Origin: JAIQFL01 sp035295745
GTDB taxonomy: Bacteria > Acidobacteriota > Terriglobia > Bryobacterales > Bryobacteraceae
Assembly: GCA_035295745.1 (NCBI GenBank)
Contig: DATGIL010000087.1
Span: 1-50,050, forward strand
Direction of reading: 5' to 3'
Length of the DNA stretch: 50,050 nucleotides
The notes under the pieces are model-generated. The model was not told the DNA's origin and made no database searches. It saw nothing but the letters and a program-made list of their open reading frames with translations. Below are positions 32,619 through 41,063 of the stretch, piece by piece (position 1 is the stretch's first letter; each line of letters opens with the position of its first letter). The translations under genes were made by a program, and so were the position numbers.

Positions 32619-34628
32619 ATGATGAGAATTGCCAGTTGGGTGTTTTCACTGATGAATAACCTGTATCAGGTTACGGATACGCTCCTGATTTGCCAGATGA
32701 TCGGGTGCCTCGCCGGCCTCTGCGTTTCGGTTCTCCTCATCCAGCTCGTGCGAACCTCGTGGAGCTTTTTGAACCAGCGCCGTCCGGGCATCCTGCTCAG
32801 CAGCGCGCTGTTGGTCTGGAACTTGGGCGGCCTCTTGAATGCGGGCTTCATTATTGCCGGCCTCGACTACCGGTCGAGCCCGCCGAAACTCGTTTGTGCC
32901 TTCGGGTTCACCGGCCTGACCTTCCTGACCTGGGCGCTTCTCGACGTCTGGAGGCTGTCGGTCCAAGGACGCTGGCAACGGCGCATCCACAAGAGCCTGC
33001 AAGCGCTCGCCGCTGCGTCCGGACTGGCGATCACGGCCTGCCTCTGGATCGACGCCCTGGGATGGAACGCGCCTCTATCGCGGACGGGAATTCGCGTGGC
33101 AGCGCAGGCAGCATTCTTTGTTCTGGTGCTAGCGGGCGTCGGTCTGGCGGTGTCCAGCCGGCCACCGCGAACCGCGCGCCTGTGTGCCGGGTTGACGGGC
33201 TTCGGCGTTCTCGGACCATTAGCAGCACTCGCGCTGATACCAGTTTTTCCGCTGCTTCCGCGTCCGGTCTGGGCCGCCATTTCGGCCTACCAGGAACAAT
33301 CGGTCAACTACCTTGTGGTGGCCGCGTTCATCCTTTTAGCTCGCTTGCGTTACACCGATGTACTTTTCGAAAGGGCGTTGCAATGTTTTGCCGCAATCGC
33401 CGGGGGGCTTGCTATTTGGCTCGGTTTGCGCGGCCTTCGAACCACCTTGCCGGCCAGTGTTCGCGAACCTGCCGGACTGGCGGTTTCCACCATTGTGCTG
33501 ATAGTCGCCATAGTGCTACTGACTCCGGTCGTGAACCGGTCGATCCGGCGTCTGACGAAGCGAATCTTCCAACAGCCGGACTTCGACGGCGAACTCCATC
33601 GGCTCGAAGACGCTTTCAGCCAGATGACACGTGAGCCGGACGTCTTCCAGCACGCCGAATCGATTTTGATCCGTCTCTTCGGTTTCGTGGACGCGCATAT
33701 CGTCGGCGGCGGAAACTTGTTGCCCGGGTTGCAATGCGAGTTGGCCGCGCACGATATCCTCGAATTTCAGTCCGGCTCATGTACGGTTCCATGCGGCCAT
33801 TTAGAAGCCGATGCGCTTCTAGCCGTCCGGCAAAATCGGCGGCTCACGCACGCCGTAGCAATCGTCCGCTCACGGGATCAACGTGGGTTCCTCGCGTCCG
33901 AGGTATCGTTCCTCACTGGGCTCGCGGGACTCTTGTCATCGCGCTTGGAGACGATGCGAGTGGAACGGGAGAACTACGAGCGCGACCGGCGCGAGGCCAC
34001 TCTGCGCCACCAAAAAACCGAAGCCGAGTTGCGAGCGCTGCGCGCGCAGATCAATCCCCACTTCCTCTTCAATGCCCTCAACACCATTGCCGATCTGATT
34101 GCGATGGACGCCCACAAGGCAGAACGCATGACAGAGCGGTTGTCGGACGTTTTTCGCTATATCCTTACTCACAGCCAGACCGCCACCAGCACGGTGCAGC
34201 AGGAGATCGACTACGTTCGGCGATATCTGGAGATTGAGGAAGCCCGATTTCGTGAGCGACTGCGCGTCCAAGTCCATCTCGACCCAGCCGCGGCCGAGAT
34301 GCGCGTGCCCTCGCTGATTCTGCAGCCAATCGTGGAGAACGCCCTGAAACACGGTCTCGCGCCGAAGATCGCGGGGGGCAACCTATCCATCGCGGCGATG
34401 CGCACTGGTAAAGGACTTCGCCTAACGGTGGAAGACGACGGCGTCGGTTTGCATCGAAACGGGGCCGGCCAGCCCCAAACGAGATCCACCGGAGTCGGTC
34501 TCGCCAACACGCGGCAACGGCTGCATGCGCTTTACGGCGAGCACGCGACGGTCCAGATGGAATCGCCGGATGTGCAGGGATGTCGGGTGACCATTCTCAT
34601 TGCGGAGCCTCAGCCGTGCGCGCTCTGA
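32619..34628 (+). CDS. LytS-type sensor histidine kinase
   Basis: 669 residues. About seven to eight N-terminal membrane helices (20-330) form a sensor region like 7TM/MASE types. A GAF-like segment follows (about 350-440: AESILIRLFGFVDAHIVGG to SSRLETMRVE), then a coiled coil. The kinase core has LRAQINPHFLFNALNTIADLI with phosphorylated H481 and the ATPase part N-box LILQPIVENALKHG, then DDGVGL and TGVGLANTRQRL. This is the HisKA-variant (His_kinase) family typical of LytS/YehU. The response regulator overlaps its 3' end. The sensed signal is unknown. Confidence 0.92.
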   Translation: MMRIASWVFSLMNNLYQVTDTLLICQMIGCLAGLCVSVLLIQLVRTSWSFLNQRRPGILLSSALLVWNLGGLLNAGFIIAGLDYRSSPPKLVCAFGFTGLTFLTWALLDVWRLSVQGRWQRRIHKSLQALAAASGLAITACLWIDALGWNAPLSRTGIRVAAQAAFFVLVLAGVGLAVSSRPPRTARLCAGLTGFGVLGPLAALALIPVFPLLPRPVWAAISAYQEQSVNYLVVAAFILLARLRYTDVLFERALQCFAAIAGGLAIWLGLRGLRTTLPASVREPAGLAVSTIVLIVAIVLLTPVVNRSIRRLTKRIFQQPDFDGELHRLEDAFSQMTREPDVFQHAESILIRLFGFVDAHIVGGGNLLPGLQCELAAHDILEFQSGSCTVPCGHLEADALLAVRQNRRLTHAVAIVRSRDQRGFLASEVSFLTGLAGLLSSRLETMRVERENYERDRREATLRHQKTEAELRALRAQINPHFLFNALNTIADLIAMDAHKAERMTERLSDVFRYILTHSQTATSTVQQEIDYVRRYLEIEEARFRERLRVQVHLDPAAAEMRVPSLILQPIVENALKHGLAPKIAGGNLSIAAMRTGKGLRLTVEDDGVGLHRNGAGQPQTRSTGVGLANTRQRLHALYGEHATVQMESPDVQGCRVTILIAEPQPCAL

Positions 34629-35371
34629 TTGTCGATGACGAGGCCTCGGCGCGTTCCCGGCTGGCCCGTCAATTGGCTGCCTGCCCGCAGGTCACCATCG
34701 AAGGCGAGGCGGAAAATGGATTGGCCGCGCTCAGCCAAATCGTCGAAATCAAGCCGGATGTTGTCTTTCTGGATATCGAGATGCCCGGCATGAGCGGTTT
34801 CGAAATGCTCAGGAGCTTGCCCCCAGATGTCACACCGCCCCAAGTTGTTTTCGTGACCGGGTTCGATCAGCACGCGCTCGCTGCCTTTCAGGCCGACGCA
34901 GTCGCCTATCTGTTGAAGCCGGTCCAGCAGGAAAAACTGGTTCACGTCGTGGAGAGGCTCCAGCGCTTCCAAGCTAAGGAGCTAGCCGATGACCGGGAGC
35001 GCTCGGCTCGCGTCGCAGCAGCACTGTCGTCGCCCATGCGCCAGGTCGTGGTGCGGCAAAGGGGACGCTTTCTGCTCCTGCGGCCGGCCGATGTCGTGTT
35101 CTTTCGAATCGACGAAGGGATCACGCGCGCGTTTACTACGACGGAAGCATTCTCGTGCGATTTTCAGATCGCGGAATTGGAAGCAGCGCTACCGCCGGCG
35201 GAGTTCTTTCGGGCGTCCCGCTCGACGCTGATCAATCTCTATCGCATCAAAGAGGTGCGCCCGTTCCTGAAGAGCACATTTCTGGTGGTCATGAACGACA
35301 CCGCTCACACGGAGATTCAAGTCGGCGAACGGCGTGCAAAGGCGCTGCGCCAATGCATTCCGGGATTGTGA
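34616..35371 (+). CDS. LytTR-type response regulator
   Basis: 251 residues from a GTG at 34616 with GGAG 7-10 bases before; the in-frame ATG at 34580 is possible but lies deep in the kinase gene. Receiver domain: acidic D7, D8, E9, phosphoacceptor D53 (VVFLDIEMPG), T81 and K101 (YLLKPV). The C-terminal LytTR DNA-binding domain (about 143-248) includes RQVVVRQRGRFLLLRPADVVFFRIDEG, SLINLYRIKEV-like FRASRSTLINLYRIKEVRP and a short tail. It would be phosphorylated by the adjacent kinase and bind direct repeats at target promoters. Confidence 0.93.
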   Translation: MRALIVDDEASARSRLARQLAACPQVTIEGEAENGLAALSQIVEIKPDVVFLDIEMPGMSGFEMLRSLPPDVTPPQVVFVTGFDQHALAAFQADAVAYLLKPVQQEKLVHVVERLQRFQAKELADDRERSARVAAALSSPMRQVVVRQRGRFLLLRPADVVFFRIDEGITRAFTTTEAFSCDFQIAELEAALPPAEFFRASRSTLINLYRIKEVRPFLKSTFLVVMNDTAHTEIQVGERRAKALRQCIPGL

Positions 35372-35655
35372 GATCCTGCCTCGTAGTAATTCTGTTGCGT
35401 CTAACCCCGCCGGCTGCGACCGATGTGGGCCCGCTCGCTTCAAACTGCCGCAATTCTGATTGTCGTAACGGGCGGTTGCGGCATTTTTGCCGCCATCGCG
35501 CGACAACGATCGATCCAATGGCCGCGCTACGGCACGAATGAGTCAGTCTCGGTCTTGAGCGGAGACGCGCTCGAGCGCTGCGTTGGCATGCACCTGAATC
35601 CGTCCGGGATTCCAACCGCACCCCGTTGATCCTCCGAAAAGCTCTTGCGAGCCTG
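35372..35655. other. Intergenic region with a doubtful 68-codon frame
   Basis: A plus-strand frame 35423-35629 encodes a short hydrophobic segment (TAAILIVVTGGCGIFAAIA) and a polar tail; no ribosome site precedes its ATG, so I do not call it a gene. No terminator hairpin for the regulator gene was seen. Confidence 0.35.
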
Positions 35656-35690
35656 ACTATACCTATAGTAATCTGAATGGGTCGTATAGT
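35656..35690. promoter_or_regulatory. Candidate BlaI operator
   Basis: ACTATA-CC-TATAGT (35656-35669) is a perfect dyad, and a second TATAGT half-site lies at 35685-35690, just before the BlaI start codon. BlaI/MecI repressors bind AT-rich dyads of this kind in their own promoters, so autoregulation is likely. Spacing of the two sites is two turns of helix. Confidence 0.6.
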
Positions 35691-35699
35691 TAAGTGCCT

Positions 35700-36086
35700 A
35701 TGGCGCTACCCAAACTCACCAAGCTTGAACTGCAAATCATGGAGACCTTCTGGACCCGCGGAGCGTGCTCCATCCGCGAGGTTCAGGAGGCCTTTCCCGA
35801 ACCTGGGCGGCCCGCCTACACCACTGTCCAGACAACCGTCTATCGCCTGGAAAGCAAGGGCGCCCTCCGCTGCGTGAAACGCATCAGCAACGCGAATATC
35901 TTTGACGCCGCCATCTCGCGCGAGGAGGCGCAGAGCCGCCTTATCGACGATCTGTTAGCGCTGTTTGGCGGGCGCACCAAACCAGTGATGTCTCACCTGA
36001 TTCAATCGGGCAAGCTCACCTTGGAAGACGTGAAAGAGGCCGAACAGGCTCTTCGCAAACTGGCGAAAAAGGACAAGACCCAATGA
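35700..36086 (+). CDS. blaI: BlaI/MecI-type transcriptional repressor
   Basis: 128 residues from the ATG at 35700 (a GTG at 35694 is in frame two codons earlier). Winged helix: LTKLELQIMETFWTRGACSIREVQEAFPEPGRPAYTTVQTTVYRLESKGAL, the classic BlaI recognition region. A C-terminal dimerisation part follows (SREEAQSRLIDDLLALFGGRTKPVMSHLIQSGKLTLEDVKEAEQALRKLAKK). The known mechanism is proteolysis or release triggered by the membrane sensor-protease, encoded here by the next gene with an ATGA overlap. Confidence 0.93.
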   Translation: MALPKLTKLELQIMETFWTRGACSIREVQEAFPEPGRPAYTTVQTTVYRLESKGALRCVKRISNANIFDAAISREEAQSRLIDDLLALFGGRTKPVMSHLIQSGKLTLEDVKEAEQALRKLAKKDKTQ

Positions 36087-37882
36087 TTCCGTCCTACCTT
36101 CTCCCTTTGGCTCATCACCTGTGGCAGACCACGCTCTTCGCAGCGGCGGCCGGCCTGTTGACCCTCTGCTTCCGCAAGGACCGCGCGCCGGTGCGCTATG
36201 GCCTCTGGCTGGCTGCGTCCCTGAAGTTCCTGCTGCCGTTTTCCCTACTGATGTCGCTGGGCAGCCAGTTGGAGTGGCGTCGCCCAGCAGCCGCGCCGAC
36301 CCGTTCCTGGACCTTCGTGGCCTATCAAATCAGTGAACCCTTCGGACCGAGACCGGCAAGAGCCCGCGTCCAAGCAGCCGTGCCCTCCGCCAATCCAGTG
36401 CCCTACATTCTGCTCTGCGTGTGGTGCTGCGGAATGCTCACCAGCATGGCGCCATGGTGGAATCGCTGGCGTCGCGTGCGAGCCGCTGTTCGCACAGCCA
36501 CTCCCTTGCCGATCGGTCTGCCCATCCCGGTGCTAACCTCTTCCCTGCCACTGGAACCCGGCATCTTTGGCGTCTTCCGGCCGCTCCTGCTGTTGCCCCA
36601 AGGGCTTCCCGATCGCCTGACGCGCGCGCAACTCGATGCCGTCCTGGCGCACGAAATGTGTCATCTGCGAAGACGCGACAATCTCGCGGCGGGACTCCAC
36701 ATGCTTGTGGAGGCGATCTTCTGGTTTGACCCGCTGGTGTGGTGGTTGGAATCGCGCCTTGTGGAAGAGCGCGAACGCGCCTGCGACGAAGAGGTGCTGC
36801 GCCAGTCGCACGATCCGGAGACCTATGCGGAGGGAATCCTCAGTGTCTGCAAACTCTATCTCTCGTCTCCCCTCGCCTGCATGCCAGGCGTGACCGGCGC
36901 CGATTTGCGAAAACGAATCGAAGCTATCATGACGCAACCGGCACTTCGAAAATTGACCGTAGCCAAGACTCTCCTTCTGGCATCCGCCGGCGTGGCGTCC
37001 CTCGCGGTACCCGTCGTCATTGGCATCGCCGATCTGCCTCTCGCGCGCGCTCAGTCCGCAAGCGCGCCCTCTCCACCCGCTCCGCCGATTCGTGCCGAAG
37101 TGGTCTCCGTCCGCCGCAACACCACCGAAGATCAGCGCAGCTTCGGAATGTTTCGAGGTGAACCGGGTGGCAAGCTCACCATCCGCGGAGTGCCGCTCTA
37201 TTTCATCATCGCGCGCGCCTATCACGTACAAATCCAGTCGCCGCGGCTTTCCGGCGGGCCGGATTGGATCCACTCCGAGCGCTACGACATCGAGGCCATC
37301 GCCGAGAAGGACGCCATCTCCGCCGACCTGCCGGATGCCGAGCGCACCGCGCGGATGGAACGACTGCTGCAGGGCATTCTGGCCGACCGGTTTCACCTGA
37401 AGATAGTTCGGCAGACTCGCGAGATTCCCGTCTACGCGTTGGTGGTTGGCAAAGGCGGCCCCAAGCTGCAGAAGTCGAAGTACGAAGAGAAAGACTGTAC
37501 CGCAACGCCGGCTCCCGGCGAGGAAGATCCGCGCTGCCATGCCTTCAATGGCGGGCAGGGGCGAGGACTTCATGCCAAAGGCGCCACCATGCAGGACACC
37601 GTGGACTTCGTGGAGAATTGGACCGATCGTCCGTTCCTCGATAAGACCGGGCTCCAGGGACTCTATGCGATCGAGACGGAAGGATGGATACCGCTACGGC
37701 CCAGAATGCCTTCGCCCGCCGCGCCCGGCGCGACTCCCAGCGCGGAAGAGCTCGCCTATTCCGATCCCGCAACGCCGACCATCTTCCAGATCTTCGAACG
37801 CCTGGGCTTGAAAATGGAATCGCAAAAAGCGCCCATCGAAATCTACGTCATCGATCATGTGGAGCGCCCGACGGAAAACTAG
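36083..37882 (+). CDS. M56 (BlaR1-like) peptidase fused to TIGR03435/DUF3738 domain
   Basis: 599 residues. Three N-terminal membrane helices, then the zinc site HEMCH (H190, E191, H194) followed by the conserved ERACDEEVL of BlaR1/MecR1. A fourth helix near 290-312. The penicillin-binding sensor domain of BlaR1 is replaced by a TIGR03435 (DUF3738) domain (about 330-595: SVRRNTTEDQRSFGMFRGE, SGGPDWIHSERYDIEAIA, ILADRFHLKIVRQTREIPVYALVVGKGGPKL). The fusion is typical of Solibacter-type acidobacteria. It presumably senses an extracellular signal through the DUF3738 part and cleaves or releases BlaI; the ligand is not known. Its 3' end overlaps the convergent gene by 35 bases. Confidence 0.9.
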   Translation: MIPSYLLPLAHHLWQTTLFAAAAGLLTLCFRKDRAPVRYGLWLAASLKFLLPFSLLMSLGSQLEWRRPAAAPTRSWTFVAYQISEPFGPRPARARVQAAVPSANPVPYILLCVWCCGMLTSMAPWWNRWRRVRAAVRTATPLPIGLPIPVLTSSLPLEPGIFGVFRPLLLLPQGLPDRLTRAQLDAVLAHEMCHLRRRDNLAAGLHMLVEAIFWFDPLVWWLESRLVEERERACDEEVLRQSHDPETYAEGILSVCKLYLSSPLACMPGVTGADLRKRIEAIMTQPALRKLTVAKTLLLASAGVASLAVPVVIGIADLPLARAQSASAPSPPAPPIRAEVVSVRRNTTEDQRSFGMFRGEPGGKLTIRGVPLYFIIARAYHVQIQSPRLSGGPDWIHSERYDIEAIAEKDAISADLPDAERTARMERLLQGILADRFHLKIVRQTREIPVYALVVGKGGPKLQKSKYEEKDCTATPAPGEEDPRCHAFNGGQGRGLHAKGATMQDTVDFVENWTDRPFLDKTGLQGLYAIETEGWIPLRPRMPSPAAPGATPSAEELAYSDPATPTIFQIFERLGLKMESQKAPIEIYVIDHVERPTEN

Positions 37883-39656
37883 TCATCGTCTCCTCGTCGG
37901 CAACATACGGGAACGGTCGCGAGAGCAGTAGTTCCCGTACGCGCCGCAGTACCGTCGCCGCGGCCAGTGGTTTCACGAGAATCGCCTGTGCTCCCAGCAG
38001 ATCGGCAGCCTTCAACGCAGCCGGATCGAGCACGCCTGCGGTGGCCACGATGCGCACCCGAGTTCGTTCCGTCAAAATGGAACGGACGGCCTCCCGCCGC
38101 TCCCCTTCGGGCAGACCGAGACTGCAGATCAACAGGTCGATCGCATGTTGGTGGGCCTGCTCCACTGCCTGGAGACGATCGCGAGCCGTGAAGACCTCGT
38201 AGCCCGCGCCTTTCAACATCCGGGTGAGCTGATCGCGAATCGCGGCATCGCTATCGAGAATCAGAACCCGCTGCACCTGGGAGCGCACCGCCAGGGTCAC
38301 ACCATCGATACTGTGCGTGGCGCCAACGTGCAGCACCAGCGGAACTGCATCTCCGACCGGCGCATCCGCGGGGATGCGGAAATTCACTTGCAGCAATCCC
38401 GCCACCGCGTGCGGCGCTTCACCCGCGTAGGTGATCTCAGCGGGAATCCCGCCAACGGTGACGGACACGGGCAGTCGAGGCTTGGGCAAATCGGCATCGC
38501 GGTCGTGACCGGAGAGGTCGCCATCGATACCCGCTGGAATTGTCTGCCCCTCGCCGGTCGCGTACAGTGCGGCCACACTGCCACGCACAGCGGGGTTGCG
38601 TATGGAATTGCAGCATCCCGTTTCGTTGAGCATTGCGGCCTGACCTTTGCCCGTGCCGTCGAGCGTGAAGATGGCAGGCGTACTGTCCACCACCGGAAGT
38701 TCCACGGGACTCGAGCGCGCACCGCGATACTCCACTACCACCTGAGTCGTCTTGTGGCCGGCGATTCCGTAGGGGACCACTGCGCCGATTCGCCCCTCCA
38801 CTGCCGAAGCCATCGGCGCGGGAATGCCGTCGAAGAGAACACGCGTCTCCCCGGTGACCGTCGCGATGCGTTGCTCGGCGTCGAGCTGCGATCCTGCTAA
38901 TTCCGTAGGCCCGGCGTTCGACGGGTAAAGCACCACAATCTCACCCGGAGAGACCTTGCCTCCCGAATAGTCCGCCGAATTCAGAACGTCGCGCGCGAAA
39001 AGTTCGGGACCTTCAAAGAACAGATCGCGCGAGGGCCACTGCCGCACGGAACTCGCCGCCGCGATGATCCCTGCCTTCACGTCGGCGTCAAAGGCCTCGC
39101 CCTCGGCTGGCCGCCCGCCAAACAGCACCGCCACGTCAACTCCCGTCGAGGGCTCACGAAAAAGGAACGCCGTCGCAACGGGCGACGCGCCGATGCTCCA
39201 CCAATCTGCCTCGAGTCTGTTGGGCATGATTGCACCGAGGCTGGCCAGCTTCAGGAGTGCCGGCGGCCGGCGGCCATCCAGCGCGTTCGCAAAGCGCAGT
39301 AGGTGCGCGACGGAAGCCACTCGCGAGATCCTGGCTTGCGCCAGTACTGCCAGCAAATCGCCTGGACGGCCTTGCTCTTCGGAAGACCAAAGCGCTGCAG
39401 CGGTATCGATCGCCTTGGAGATGTCCCCAATGGGGAAAGGCGTATCGGGCTGCACCGCCCTCCCCTCGATCTCACCATATCCGCGCGCGAGTACCAGCCG
39501 CCCATTGTGCGACACGCCAAGCACCGCACCCGCGATGCGCCACTTGGCGAGTATCCCATTCGCCATGTCGTCAAACGCGGCTAGCCGAGGGTCCGCCACT
39601 CCCGTGGCTCCCTGCGAAACCGCGCATAAACACAGGCACACAATAGCGATTCTCAT
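37848..39656 (-). CDS. Secreted dead serine-hydrolase + TIGR03437 + pseudoreceiver fusion
   Basis: 602 residues. Signal peptide 1-16. Residues 22-90 resemble a class C beta-lactamase-like hydrolase (WRIAGAVLGVSHNGRLVLARGYG, then FPIGDISKAID), but the nucleophile Ser of SxxK is Asp (D78), so it should be inactive. Residues 224-458 are a TIGR03437 domain (VLNSADYSGGKVSPGEIVVLYPSNAGP, VVPYGIAGHKTTQVVVEY, LYATGEGQTIPAGIDG). Residues 462-578 are a receiver fold (VLILDSDAAIRDQL, K562 in LVKPLA) in which the phosphoacceptor Asp is Ser (S512). Receivers work in the cytoplasm, whereas the leader exports the rest. Not previously seen by me as an arrangement. Confidence 0.8.
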   Translation of the reverse strand: MRIAIVCLCLCAVSQGATGVADPRLAAFDDMANGILAKWRIAGAVLGVSHNGRLVLARGYGEIEGRAVQPDTPFPIGDISKAIDTAAALWSSEEQGRPGDLLAVLAQARISRVASVAHLLRFANALDGRRPPALLKLASLGAIMPNRLEADWWSIGASPVATAFLFREPSTGVDVAVLFGGRPAEGEAFDADVKAGIIAAASSVRQWPSRDLFFEGPELFARDVLNSADYSGGKVSPGEIVVLYPSNAGPTELAGSQLDAEQRIATVTGETRVLFDGIPAPMASAVEGRIGAVVPYGIAGHKTTQVVVEYRGARSSPVELPVVDSTPAIFTLDGTGKGQAAMLNETGCCNSIRNPAVRGSVAALYATGEGQTIPAGIDGDLSGHDRDADLPKPRLPVSVTVGGIPAEITYAGEAPHAVAGLLQVNFRIPADAPVGDAVPLVLHVGATHSIDGVTLAVRSQVQRVLILDSDAAIRDQLTRMLKGAGYEVFTARDRLQAVEQAHQHAIDLLICSLGLPEGERREAVRSILTERTRVRIVATAGVLDPAALKAADLLGAQAILVKPLAAATVLRRVRELLLSRPFPYVADEETMTSFPSGAPHDR

Positions 39657-40024
39657 AAGTTCCCGGGATCAATGAAAATGATTTAGGAGCATCCGATTGG
39701 TGCCCTGACTGCCAACCGGCGACGGGCACATTCGTTGCATCAGGCCGGGTGTGAATTCTCCGGCAGGCGCGTCCCTGAAACGGAGCGAACTGACGTGCCC
39801 CTCTGCATTGCGACGGGCATACATGTATCTCCGGGCCCGAGTGATCGGACGCAAAACGTCCAGCTGCAAGCTATTCGGAGAAAAGTCCGGCACACAATCT
39901 AACGGCGTGAGCGACGTTAATTTCACCGGTGACAATCCAGGTCCCTGCGAGGTAGTGTAGCGCAGCACTCCTTCGCGCACGTCGCTCTGTAAATGCAAGG
40001 GCTTAGGCGGTTACAGATTCGGGT
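39657..40024. other. Intergenic region with an unassigned minus-strand frame
   Basis: A minus-strand frame 39669-39998 (with QSDVREGVLRYTTSQGPG and SLQLDVLRPITRARRYMYARR) looks partly coding but starts only at TTG, has no ribosome site and no family match. It may belong to the decayed gene next to it. No other feature seen. Confidence 0.4.
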
Positions 40025-40456
40025 TTATCCCGAAGCGGCCGTCTCCAGAACAAACGCTATACTCACACGAGTGGGAGAGTGCAACGACGCCGCGTCGAAG
40101 GTCACGGTCGCGTCGCCGCACGGACCGGGAGGCTGCTGTCCCCGCGCGGGAGGTGGGACGGCATTCGGATCGACGCAATCACTTGAGGGCTGGGGAAGCT
40201 TGAGGCCGCTCTTTGCGGCGGCCAATTCATACACGAAGCGATTTCGTCTCGCGGTGGGCTTCAGCCTGAATGGATCCTCCGGAAGAGACTGCGGCATGAG
40301 CCAGACTTGGCTGTGGGTTGGATTGCCTTCCGCTTTCGCGTCGAGATCGTAGCCGGCACGCCGGTCACGCACCCTCTTTGTCCCGTTCGGTTCTGGATCG
40401 CACGGTAACTGGCCACGCAGGTCATCCTGCGACGGCGCCAACTTCGTATTTAACAA
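40025..40456 (-). pseudogene. Decayed TIGR03435/DUF3738 protein
   Basis: Translation contains AGYDLDAKAEGNPTHSQVWLMP, then DPFRLKPTARRNRFVYELAAAKSGLKLPQPSSDC. This aligns segment by segment with the TIGR03435 core of the M56 fusion at 36083-37882 (RYDIEAIAE, DRFHLKIVRQTREIPVYALVVGKGGPKL). The conserved hydrophobic N-terminal region (SVKP) is absent upstream and a stop ends the frame before the C-terminal part, with stops in the alternative frames around 40010. The remainder is a fragment of a once larger secreted protein. Confidence 0.6.
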
Positions 40457-40505
40457 GTGAGAAGTCGGGACGGCCCGCTATCCTCGATTTCCCCAGGGAG
40501 GAATC

Positions 40506-41000
40506 ATGGCAGGACCCGCCGTGGATGCCACGCAAAAGGCTCTTTATTATTTCGGACCAGGGCTGCTCACCCAGCAGTATTGGGATGCCAGTGTAAAGGA
40601 CAAGAAAGGAAAGGCTGTCGGGGGACTGTTGGGCAGACTGCAGTCCGCACCAGGGGCGTGGCGGACGTCGGAATCCGATCCGCACGTGGCGGGCCGGGCG
40701 CTTGACATCATTTTGTTTGCCAAGGAGCCTACCGAGAAGGGGTACGCCGACCGGATTGTGCAGATTTTCCTGGCACAGCGCGCCAAAATGAACTTCATTT
40801 CCGTGATCTACAACGGCTGGGAATGGAACGGCGCGGGCGCTCGATTTCCCCATGTGGACGAGGCCCACAAGACGCACATTCATATCGAATGGGGAAAAGG
40901 CGGGGTAACGACCGCGACCTTTGCGAGCGACCTGGAAGACGCATTGGCACAGGAGTTCACCTCAGGCAACATCGCTACGGGCGATTACGCGACGGCTTGA
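40506..41000 (+). CDS. LAS-type (MepA/M15-like) metallopeptidase-like protein
   Basis: 164 residues with GGGAGGA directly before the ATG. The zinc-site spacing of LAS enzymes is present: H60-x6-D67 in DPHVAGRALDII and H124-I-H126 in HKTHIHIEWG. This resembles peptidoglycan endo- or D,D-carboxypeptidases such as MepA. Those are usually exported, but no signal peptide is visible here (MAGPAVDATQKALYYFGPG). It may be a phage-type lysin exported another way, or an intracellular enzyme. No phage or cell-wall genes flank it. Confidence 0.75.
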   Translation: MAGPAVDATQKALYYFGPGLLTQQYWDASVKDKKGKAVGGLLGRLQSAPGAWRTSESDPHVAGRALDIILFAKEPTEKGYADRIVQIFLAQRAKMNFISVIYNGWEWNGAGARFPHVDEAHKTHIHIEWGKGGVTTATFASDLEDALAQEFTSGNIATGDYATA

Positions 41001-41063
41001 GCGAATCTCTGCGCCATGACACTAATGGCGTCGCACCGCATTGTGATAAATTGATCTTTTCCA

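Noticed and set aside
35423..35629. A 68-residue membrane peptide gene before blaI
   Set aside because: No ribosome site and only one weak hydrophobic stretch; recorded as part of the intergenic region instead.
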